Shown here piece by piece: positions 1 to 5,545 of a stretch of 13,685 bases of DNA; within the stretch, counting starts at the first letter, position 1, and each line of letters opens with the position of its first letter. Both the position numbers and the translations under genes were made by a program. A model generated the notes under the pieces. The model saw nothing but the letters and a program-made list of their open reading frames with translations, did not search any database and had not been told where the DNA came from. This stretch comes from Oscillospiraceae bacterium UBA3851 (GTDB taxonomy: Bacteria; Bacillota; Clostridia; Oscillospirales; Oscillospiraceae): NCBI GenBank assembly GCA_002392625.1, contig DGHJ01000011.1, positions 1-13,685 of the forward strand, read 5' to 3'.

Positions 1-1103
1 GTATCCGCCAGGCGGCGGGAGTTGCTGCGCAGCTCGGCGCCCACCTCGGCGTAATTGTCGGTGAGATTGGCGTCCAGCAGCGTGACGGGCGGGTAGTGAT
101 AGACCTCCTCCGGCTCCGCCAGCTCGCTCTCGATCTCCTGGGTCACCTTTTCGGTGGCCTCGGCCACGTCCTCCCTGGTAACCTCCTTCTCCTTGCGGCG
201 GCGGGGCTTCTTCTCCTCCGGGGCCGTCTGCTCCCCGTCGGCCGGCTGCTCCAGCACCTCGGCCGGGGTGCGGATCTCCTCACTCTTTTTTTTGAAAAAG
301 CTCTTGCGCTCCGGCGTCACCAGCACGGCCGGCTGCTCCGGCAGCGCGGTTTCCTCCTGCGGAGGAAGGGGCTCGTCGTCCAGCGGGAAGTCGATGGTCT
401 GGCTTCCGCGGCGGCGGGGCGTTGGCTGCTCCGCGGTGCGGCGGGATCTCGCCTTTTCCTCCCGCGCCTCCTGTTCCTCCTGCTCCTGTCGCGCTCTCTC
501 GGCCTCCTCCCGACGCTCAGCGGCCCGTTCACGGGCGGACGCCGCCATCTCGGAGGGGTTCAGATGGAATACCGCGATCAGCGCGGCGAGGATCAGCGCC
601 AGCATGAGGATCACGGAGATGATCTGCCCAAAAACGGCGTGCAGACCAACGGCCAGGCCGCCGGCGATCACGCCGCCGCCCCGCAGGGCTTGTCCGTCCG
701 CCCACAGGTCCTTGATGACGGAGGTAGAGGATCCGTAGCCGGCGTGGCTGAGCAGCAGGTGCAGCAGGCTGCCCGCCAGCGGCACCAGCAGCAGCGTGCA
801 GACGGTGCGCAGCCGCACGGGGCGGCCCCGGTGGACCAGCAGGATGCCGCCGGCCAGGCCCAGCAGAACGGTCGCGAAATAGTAGCCGTAGCCGAACAGG
901 CCCTTGAGCAGCTTGGAGAAGAAGCTCAGGAACAGCGCCTCCGCCCGGAAGTAGCTGACCAGCACGCACAAGGCCAGCAGCAAACAGATCAGTCCGCACA
1001 CCAGGCGGGCGGCGGCGTTATAGGTCGGTCTGCGGGGCGAAGCCTTTGGGGTGCGGGAGGAGGATTTCCCCTTCGTCTCCGTTTTCTTTTGTTTTGTAGC
1101 CAT
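1..1103 (-). CDS. ftsK: FtsK/SpoIIIE-family DNA translocase, N-terminal part (gene runs off the left edge)
   Basis: The first 367 codons are open, starting at ATG 1103-1101 (MATKQKKTETKGKSSS). After a basic N-terminus come four or five hydrophobic segments (about residues 32-51, 70-91, 99-119 and 143-180). A long charged Glu/Arg/Lys/Ala linker follows (about 185-330), then YHYPPVTLLD near residue 335, which resembles the start of the FtsK alpha domain. This is the family layout: a membrane anchor, a variable linker, then a motor domain that pumps DNA through the division or sporulation septum. The ATPase and gamma domains would lie beyond base 1, so FtsK cannot be told from SpoIIIE. The start lies 8 bp after the uppP stop, and the AGTGAGGGA ribosome site overlaps that stop, so it is probably co-transcribed with uppP. 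Family call is confident; the exact role is inferred. Confidence 0.86.
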   Translation of the reverse strand, partial: MATKQKKTETKGKSSSRTPKASPRRPTYNAAARLVCGLICLLLALCVLVSYFRAEALFLSFFSKLLKGLFGYGYYFATVLLGLAGGILLVHRGRPVRLRTVCTLLLVPLAGSLLHLLLSHAGYGSSTSVIKDLWADGQALRGGGVIAGGLAVGLHAVFGQIISVILMLALILAALIAVFHLNPSEMAASARERAAERREEAERARQEQEEQEAREEKARSRRTAEQPTPRRRGSQTIDFPLDDEPLPPQEETALPEQPAVLVTPERKSFFKKKSEEIRTPAEVLEQPADGEQTAPEEKKPRRRKEKEVTREDVAEATEKVTQEIESELAEPEEVYHYPPVTLLDANLTDNYAEVGAELRSNSRRLAD

Positions 1104-1111
1104 ATCGTCCC

Positions 1112-1939
1112 TCACTTGATGATATTCAGCACAAGGGCCAGCAGGCCCACCGCCCAGCAGTAGTAGGCAAAGGCGCCGAAGCGGCCCCAGTCGGCGATCA
1201 TTTTCAGCAGGCGGATGCACAGATACCCCACCACGGCCGCCACGATGACGCCCACCAGATACACCGGCACCTGAGAGGCGTCGACCCCGGCCTTAAGGGC
1301 GTCCTTCAGGCTGAGGATGTTGGCGCCCAGCACGGCGGGGATGGACAGCAGGAAGGAAAACCGCACGGCAAAGCGACGCTCAAAGCCGGCAAAGCAGCCG
1401 GCGGTGATGGTCATGCCGGAGCGGGAAATGCCGGGCACGGTGGCAATGGCCTGGCCTACGCCCACCAGAACGGCGTCCATCCAGGTGGCGGTACGCTCGT
1501 TTTTCCGGCCCTTGCGCCGCAGATCGCAGGCATACAGCAAAAAGCCGGTGACGACCAGCGCCAGGCCGATGAACACCATATTGTCGGACAGACCCTGGAC
1601 CTTCTTGCGGATGGGCAGTATGGCGAACAGGGGCAGCGTGGCAATGATGATCAGCAGGATCAGCCGCCGGGCCGGGGGCACCGGCGTTGGAGTCCTGCCG
1701 TGGGCAATGTCACCCACACCGCTGAAAAATTCCCGCACCATATCCTTGATATCCTGCCAGTAGGCCGCAAATACCGCCAGAAGCGTGCCCAGGTGCAGCA
1801 GCACGTCGAAGAACTCCGGCACCTCCGTGTTCAGGCCCAGCAGATTCTGGGCGATGGCCAGATGACCGGAGCTGGAGATGGGCAGGAATTCCGCGATCCC
1901 CTGGATCAGGCCCAGCAAAATGGATGTGAAAACAGACAT
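1112..1939 (-). CDS. uppP: Undecaprenyl-diphosphate phosphatase (BacA/UppP)
   Basis: This 275-residue integral membrane protein dephosphorylates undecaprenyl diphosphate, recycling the lipid carrier for peptidoglycan and other envelope polymers; loss or excess changes bacitracin sensitivity in known members. The sequence shows the two family signatures: QGIAEFLPISSSGH (residues 13-26, the (E/Q)xxxE motif with the conserved His) and PGISRSG (169-175, with the conserved Arg). Hydrophobic helices run through most of the protein, and its length is typical. The open frame extends upstream to 1984, but ATG at 1939 is preferred. It has a GGGGGAG ribosome site 7 bases upstream and gives the normal MSVFTSILLGL N-terminus. 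It is transcribed from an extended -10 promoter near 2020 and followed closely by ftsK. Confidence 0.95.
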   Translation of the reverse strand: MSVFTSILLGLIQGIAEFLPISSSGHLAIAQNLLGLNTEVPEFFDVLLHLGTLLAVFAAYWQDIKDMVREFFSGVGDIAHGRTPTPVPPARRLILLIIIATLPLFAILPIRKKVQGLSDNMVFIGLALVVTGFLLYACDLRRKGRKNERTATWMDAVLVGVGQAIATVPGISRSGMTITAGCFAGFERRFAVRFSFLLSIPAVLGANILSLKDALKAGVDASQVPVYLVGVIVAAVVGYLCIRLLKMIADWGRFGAFAYYCWAVGLLALVLNIIK

Positions 1940-1971
1940 ACAGTATCTCCCCCATTTCGTCAGGATCTCTC

Positions 1972-1996
1972 TGTCATCGGGCACAGCCCGGTGACA
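1972..1996 (-). promoter_or_regulatory. Hairpin in the uppP 5' leader
   Basis: In the predicted uppP transcript, TGTCA + C + CGGGC, loop TGT, GCCCG + A + TGACA can fold into two 5-bp stems separated by one C.A mismatch. It starts about 17 nt after the predicted transcription start and ends about 33 nt before the ATG. No T run follows, so it is not an intrinsic terminator as it stands. It could affect mRNA stability or bind a protein; no known riboswitch was recognised. The pairing is seen directly; any function is inference. Confidence 0.4.
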
Positions 1997-2019
1997 ATAC
2001 TATTCTACTCTATCATATG

Positions 2020-2028
2020 ATTATAGCA
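2020..2028 (-). promoter_or_regulatory. Extended -10 sigma-A promoter for uppP-ftsK
   Basis: On the minus strand the sequence reads TGCTATAAT: a perfect -10 hexamer (2025-2020) with the TGn extension (2028-2026). No good -35 hexamer sits 16-18 bp upstream, as expected of extended -10 promoters. The start of transcription would fall near 2013, giving a leader of about 75 nt. It lies between the rnc terminator hairpin and uppP, so it fits as the promoter of the uppP-ftsK pair. Confidence 0.7.
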
Positions 2029-2071
2029 TGGGCCGGCAAAAAATACCACTATTATTTTATGTAAATTAGCA

Positions 2072-2104
2072 CTGAGGCAGACGCCGGAAGGGCGTCTGCC
2101 TCAG
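2072..2104 (-). terminator. Hairpin after rnc, probable transcription terminator
   Basis: A perfect 14-bp stem (CTGAGGCAGACGCC / GGCGTCTGCCTCAG) with a 5-nt loop begins 12 bases after the rnc stop codon. The downstream sequence on the minus strand (TGCTAATTTACAT) has only a short T run, so termination may be incomplete or helped by other factors. Its place between rnc and the uppP promoter supports a terminator role. Confidence 0.7.
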
Positions 2105-2116
2105 GAATCTGATCTT

Positions 2117-2797
2117 CTATTCGTCCATGTGCGCCAGGGCGGCGCGGGCGGCGCTCTGCTCCGCCTCCTTTTTGCTGTGTCCGCTGCCCTGGCCGATGAC
2201 GCCGCCGTTGAGGGTTACGGCGCAGGTGAATACCTTCTCGTGATCCGGACCGGCAGCGCCGATCATCTCATAGCGCAGCACCTGGTTGGCACGGCGCTGG
2301 ACCACCTCCTGCAGGGCTGTCTTGTAGTCCTTGCGGCGGCTCTCCACCGCCTGCTCCCGGCCCCGCTCCAGCAAGACCCGGTGGATCAGGGCGCTGGCCG
2401 CCTCCATGCCGCCGTCCAGATACACAGCGGCAAAGACGGACTCGGTGGCGTCGGCCAGAATGGAGGGGCGCTGGCGGCCGCCGCCGCTTTCCTCGCCCCG
2501 GCCAAGGCGCAGATACTCGCCCAGGCCCAGGGACTCGGCCACCTCATGGAGGCTCTCCTCGCACACCAGCGCTGCCCGCATGCGGGTCAGATCGCCCTCC
2601 GGCGCGTCGGGATGGGTGCGGAACAGGTATTCCCCCGTCACAAGGCCCAGCACGGCGTCGCCCAGGTACTCCAGGCGCTCGTTGCTCGTAAGGCCGCTGC
2701 CCCGGTGCTCGTTGGCATAGGAGCTGTGGATCATGGCGGCGCAGAGCAGATTCCGGTCGTGAAACCGATAGCCCAGCCGCTCTTCCAATGTCTGCAT
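2117..2797 (-). CDS. rnc: Ribonuclease III
   Basis: This 226-residue endonuclease cuts double-stranded RNA, including rRNA precursors, structured mRNAs and antisense duplexes. The N-terminal catalytic domain has the signature NERLEYLGDAVL (residues 39-50), giving metal-binding Glu40, Glu43 and Asp47. The second acidic pair is Asp116 and Glu119 in ILADATES. A double-stranded RNA-binding domain fills the C-terminus (about 156-224, from DYKTALQEVVQ to KKEAEQSAARAALAHM). Length and domain order are normal. The ATG at 2797 has an AGAAAGGAAAG ribosome site. Upstream lies acpP, the common neighbour in Firmicutes, but a terminator-like hairpin sits in the 78-bp gap and may attenuate rnc or be cut by RNase III itself. 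No smc gene follows, unlike Bacillus. Confidence 0.96.
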   Translation of the reverse strand: MQTLEERLGYRFHDRNLLCAAMIHSSYANEHRGSGLTSNERLEYLGDAVLGLVTGEYLFRTHPDAPEGDLTRMRAALVCEESLHEVAESLGLGEYLRLGRGEESGGGRQRPSILADATESVFAAVYLDGGMEAASALIHRVLLERGREQAVESRRKDYKTALQEVVQRRANQVLRYEMIGAAGPDHEKVFTCAVTLNGGVIGQGSGHSKKEAEQSAARAALAHMDE

Positions 2798-2821
2798 AGT
2801 TCTTTCCTTTCTTCAACAGCA

Positions 2822-2860
2822 GAAAAAGGAAACCCCGCCGGAGGCGGGGTCACTTTTTTC
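2822..2860 (-). terminator. Terminator-like or attenuator hairpin between acpP and rnc
   Basis: The minus-strand RNA has a GC-rich 8-bp stem ACCCCGCC / GGCGGGGT with loop TCC (2832-2850), followed by TTCCTTTTTC. The flanks GAAAAA and TTTTTC also pair, so the structure can extend to 39 nt with a 4 x 4 internal loop. It looks like an intrinsic terminator with a T-rich tail that would reduce transcription from acpP into rnc. I see no clear promoter between it and rnc, so some read-through, or RNA processing, must supply rnc. Confidence 0.65.
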
Positions 2861-2875
2861 AAATGTTGACCGTGG

Positions 2876-3124
2876 TCAGTCGCTGAGCTTGCCGCTCAGG
2901 TAACGGACGCAGTCGCCCACCGTCTTCAAATTGGACAGCTCATCCTCCTGGATCTCGCCGATGTCGAACTCCTCCTCCATGGCCATCACCAGTTCTACCA
3001 GATCCACGCTGTCAGCGCCCAGATCGTCCACAAAAGAGCTTTCCATCGTGATCTCATCGGTGTCCATGGCGAACTGCTCGGCAATGAGACCCTGCATCGT
3101 TTTGAAGATCTCTTCCATCGTCAT
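2876..3124 (-). CDS. acpP: Acyl carrier protein
   Basis: This 82-residue acidic protein carries fatty-acyl chains on a 4'-phosphopantetheine arm during type II fatty acid synthesis. Ser39, in DDLGADSVDLVELVM, is the attachment site; the usual motif is DSLD/DSVD, so this is normal. The helical C-terminus (MAMEEEFDIGEIQEDELSNL) matches the family. The frame is open up to 3172, but ATG at 3124 (MTMEEIF) is chosen because AAAGGAGG lies 9 bases before it. The alternative Met two codons on would give 80 residues with poorer spacing. It has its own sigma-A promoter in the plsX-acpP gap. Its link to plsX suggests the main housekeeping ACP, though a second ACP elsewhere cannot be excluded. Confidence 0.95.
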   Translation of the reverse strand: MTMEEIFKTMQGLIAEQFAMDTDEITMESSFVDDLGADSVDLVELVMAMEEEFDIGEIQEDELSNLKTVGDCVRYLSGKLSD

Positions 3125-3160
3125 GCGGGTATTCCTCCTTTCGCCGTGTTGTCTGGGGTC

Positions 3161-3189
3161 ATCATACGGCAATTGACCAGCCGTGTCAA
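3161..3189 (-). promoter_or_regulatory. Sigma-A promoter for acpP, with an overlapping dyad
   Basis: The minus strand has TTGACA (-35, 3189-3184, perfect), a 17-bp spacer, and TATGAT (-10, 3166-3161, five of six). Transcription would begin near 3154, about 30 nt before the acpP ATG. A 6-bp inverted repeat ATTGAC-7 nt-GTCAAT (3172-3190) covers the -35 and part of the spacer and could be an operator. It does not resemble the FapR box that I know. The promoter lets acpP be expressed independently of the upstream trmFO-plsX transcript. Confidence 0.85.
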
Positions 3190-3197
3190 TAGCTTTT

Positions 3198-4235
3198 TTA
3201 TGAATTTACTGTGACCTCCCGGTCCACCTTCATCAGCTCCACGTGGCTCTCGATGTCGGCGATGAGGCCGCTCTCGGCAAATTGCTTTGCCTGGCCGATG
3301 GCGTTCTCGATGGCCTCGGCGTTGGATGAGCCATGGGCCTTGATGACTGGCTTGGAGATGCCGATGAACGCCGTGCCGCCCACCTTGTTGGGGTCCAGCA
3401 TGGCCTTGAAACCGTTGATGCCCGGCATCACCAGCGCAGCCGCCAGCTTGGTCAGCAGGTTCTTTTTGAAGATGGACTTCAGAGCGCTTCCGGCCAGGAA
3501 GCCGGTGCCCTCCATGCTCTTGAGAAGGATGTTGCCGGAGAAGCCGTCGGTCACGATGACGTCGCAGCCGCCCTTGATGGCCTCTTTGGCCTCGATGTTG
3601 CCGATGAAGTTGAGATGGCCCTGCTCCCCGGCTTCCCGCAGCCAACGCAGCGTCTCCTTCTGGAGGTCGGTGCCCTTGCTGTCCTCGGCGCCGATGTTCA
3701 GAAGGCCCACGCGGGGGCTCTCCAGCCCCAGGATGCGCTTGGCGTAAAAGCTGCCCAGATAGGCGAACTGCACCAGGTACTCCGGCGTGCACTCGGCGTT
3801 GGCGCCGCAGTCGATGAGCACCGCCCTGCCCGTGGAGGTGGGGATCACCGGGGCCATGGCCGCCCGGCGGATGCCCCGCACCCGCTTGACGATCAGCGTG
3901 GCGCCGGTGAGCAGCGCGCCGGTGGACCCGGCGGACACCACCGCGTCGCCCTTGCCATCCCGCAGCATCTGCAACGCCACGCCCATGGAGCTGTCCTTCT
4001 TGCGGCGGAACACCGTGGCCGGGTCGTCGCACATCTCCACCGTCTCGGTGGTGTGGGCGATCTCCATGCCGCGGGGCAGCTCCTTGACGTCGCAGCTCTC
4101 CAGCGCCTTGAGAATGGCCACCGTGTCGCCGGTGAGGACCACGTCCACACTCCAGCGCTGCTGGCCGGCCAGGGCTCCCTTTACGATCTCCAGAGGGGCG
4201 TTGTCGCCGCCCATGGCGTCAATGATGATCTTCAT
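3198..4235 (-). CDS. plsX: Phosphate acyltransferase PlsX
   Basis: This 345-residue peripheral membrane enzyme turns acyl-ACP plus phosphate into acyl-phosphate, the substrate of PlsY in the first step of phosphatidic acid synthesis. Recognisable family stretches are the N-terminal IIIDAMGGDNAP (residues 3-14), STGALLTGATLIVKR, LIDCGANAECTPEYLVQFA and DVIVTDGFSGNILLKSMEGT, followed by the C-terminal GGTAFIGISKPVIKAHGSS. Length is typical. The ATG overlaps the trmFO stop in ATGA (4 bp), so translation is probably coupled. Downstream is acpP, its substrate carrier. The arrangement differs from Bacillus, where fapR precedes and fabD-fabG follow plsX. No FapR gene or box is visible here. Confidence 0.96.
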   Translation of the reverse strand: MKIIIDAMGGDNAPLEIVKGALAGQQRWSVDVVLTGDTVAILKALESCDVKELPRGMEIAHTTETVEMCDDPATVFRRKKDSSMGVALQMLRDGKGDAVVSAGSTGALLTGATLIVKRVRGIRRAAMAPVIPTSTGRAVLIDCGANAECTPEYLVQFAYLGSFYAKRILGLESPRVGLLNIGAEDSKGTDLQKETLRWLREAGEQGHLNFIGNIEAKEAIKGGCDVIVTDGFSGNILLKSMEGTGFLAGSALKSIFKKNLLTKLAAALVMPGINGFKAMLDPNKVGGTAFIGISKPVIKAHGSSNAEAIENAIGQAKQFAESGLIADIESHVELMKVDREVTVNS

Positions 4236-5545
4236 CGGCTCAAAACCTCTTTCTTTATCTTTTCTATGATCTCCAGGGACCGGCGGGACAGCTCCGCGTT
4301 TTTATTGCGCTTGCCCTTGACCCGGTAGCCCAGAGGCGGGATGATGCCGAAATTGATGTTCATGGGTTGAAAGTCGCCCACGCTTCCGCCGCTGATGTAC
4401 AGTCCCAATGCGCCGATGGCCGTCTCCTGGGGGAAGTCAACGGGGGACTTGCCCTGCAGGCGGCGGGCCGTCTCCACCCCCACCAGAAAGCCGCTGGCAC
4501 AGGACTCCACATACCCCTCCACGCCGGTCATCTGCCCGGCGAAGGAGAGGCGCGGGTCGGACCGCAGGCGATAGTAGCGGTCCAGCAGGCGGGGGGAATC
4601 CAGATAGGTGTTGCGGTGCATGACGCCGTAGCGCAGGAACCGGGCCTCGCGCAGGGCGGGGATCAGGGAGAACACCCGCTTCTGCTCCGGCCATTTCAGG
4701 TGGGTCTGGAAGCCCACCAGGTTGTAGATGGTGCCCTCGGCGTTGTCCTTGCGCAGCTGGACCACGGCGTAGGGGTCCCGACCCGTCTTGGGGTCCGGCA
4801 GGCCCTTGGGCTTCAGGGGTCCGAAGCGCAACGTGTCCTCCCCCCGCCGGGCCATGACCTCCACGGGCATACAGCCCTCGAAGACGCCGCCGTCGTCAAA
4901 GCCGTGGACCTCCGCCTCCTGGGCCGCGATCAGCTCCCGCCAGAAGGCCTTGTACTCCTCCTCCGTCATGGGACAGTTGACATAATCCGGCGTACCCTTG
5001 TCGTAGCGGGAGGCAAAGTAGGCGCTGGACATGTCCACGCTGTCAAAGGCCACCAGCGGCGCGGCGGCGTCGTAAAAATGCAGGGTGGCGGCGCCGCCGA
5101 AGAGGGTGGCCAGCTTGTCCGCCAGGGCGTCGGAGGTCAGGGGGCCGGAGGCGATGACCACCTCCCCCTCCGGGATCTCCGTCACCTCGCCGGGCACCAC
5201 GGTGATGTGGGGGTGATTTTGGATCTCCTCCGTCACCATGCGGGCAAAGCCGTGGCGGTCCACCGCCAGGGCGCCCCCGGCGGGGACGCGGGTGGCGTCG
5301 GCGCAGCGGATGATGAGGCTGTCCAGCCGCCGCAGTTCCTCCTTGAGGAGGCCCACGGCGTTTTCCAGCTGGTCTGAGCGCAAGGAGTTGGAGCAGCACA
5401 GCTCGGCGTAATATTCCGTTGTGTGGGCGGGGGTGGTCTTGAGGGGCTTCATCTCCCGCAGCGTCACCTCCACGCCCCGCTGGGCCAGCTGCCAGGCACA
5501 TTCGCTGCCCGCCAGGCCGGCCCCGATCACGGTCACGTGGCTCAT
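4232..5545 (-). CDS. trmFO: Methylenetetrahydrofolate-tRNA-(uracil-5-)-methyltransferase TrmFO
   Basis: This 437-residue flavoenzyme makes 5-methyluridine at position 54 of the tRNA T-loop, using methylenetetrahydrofolate as carbon donor and FADH2 as reductant. The N-terminus is a dinucleotide-binding motif, VTVIGAGLAGSECAWQLAQRG (GxGxxG, residues 8-13). ELCCSNSLRSD carries the conserved Cys (Cys51), and FEGCMPVEVMARRG carries the second conserved Cys. The end GLYISGGSVGDFQPMNINFG is typical of TrmFO/Gid and separates it from the larger MnmG. The topA stop TAA is followed immediately by this ATG, so the ribosome site (GGCGGAG) lies inside topA. The gene overlaps plsX by 4 bp. The topA-trmFO order is the classical one in Firmicutes. 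Confidence 0.96.
   Translation of the reverse strand: MSHVTVIGAGLAGSECAWQLAQRGVEVTLREMKPLKTTPAHTTEYYAELCCSNSLRSDQLENAVGLLKEELRRLDSLIIRCADATRVPAGGALAVDRHGFARMVTEEIQNHPHITVVPGEVTEIPEGEVVIASGPLTSDALADKLATLFGGAATLHFYDAAAPLVAFDSVDMSSAYFASRYDKGTPDYVNCPMTEEEYKAFWRELIAAQEAEVHGFDDGGVFEGCMPVEVMARRGEDTLRFGPLKPKGLPDPKTGRDPYAVVQLRKDNAEGTIYNLVGFQTHLKWPEQKRVFSLIPALREARFLRYGVMHRNTYLDSPRLLDRYYRLRSDPRLSFAGQMTGVEGYVESCASGFLVGVETARRLQGKSPVDFPQETAIGALGLYISGGSVGDFQPMNINFGIIPPLGYRVKGKRNKNAELSRRSLEIIEKIKKEVLSR

Noticed and set aside
96..1163. Plus-strand open frame of 355 codons at the left end
   Set aside because: The minus strand carries an open FtsK N-terminus with membrane segments and a proper ribosome site; the plus-strand product is Gln/Arg/Gly-rich nonsense.
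1940..1984. Upstream start for uppP adding MPDDREILTKWGRYC
   Set aside because: The extension falls in the leader hairpin, has no ribosome site, and is not part of the conserved UppP N-terminus.
3333..4328. Plus-strand open frame of 331 codons opposite plsX
   Set aside because: Antisense of a well-conserved PlsX; His/Ala/Gly/Leu-rich with no motif.
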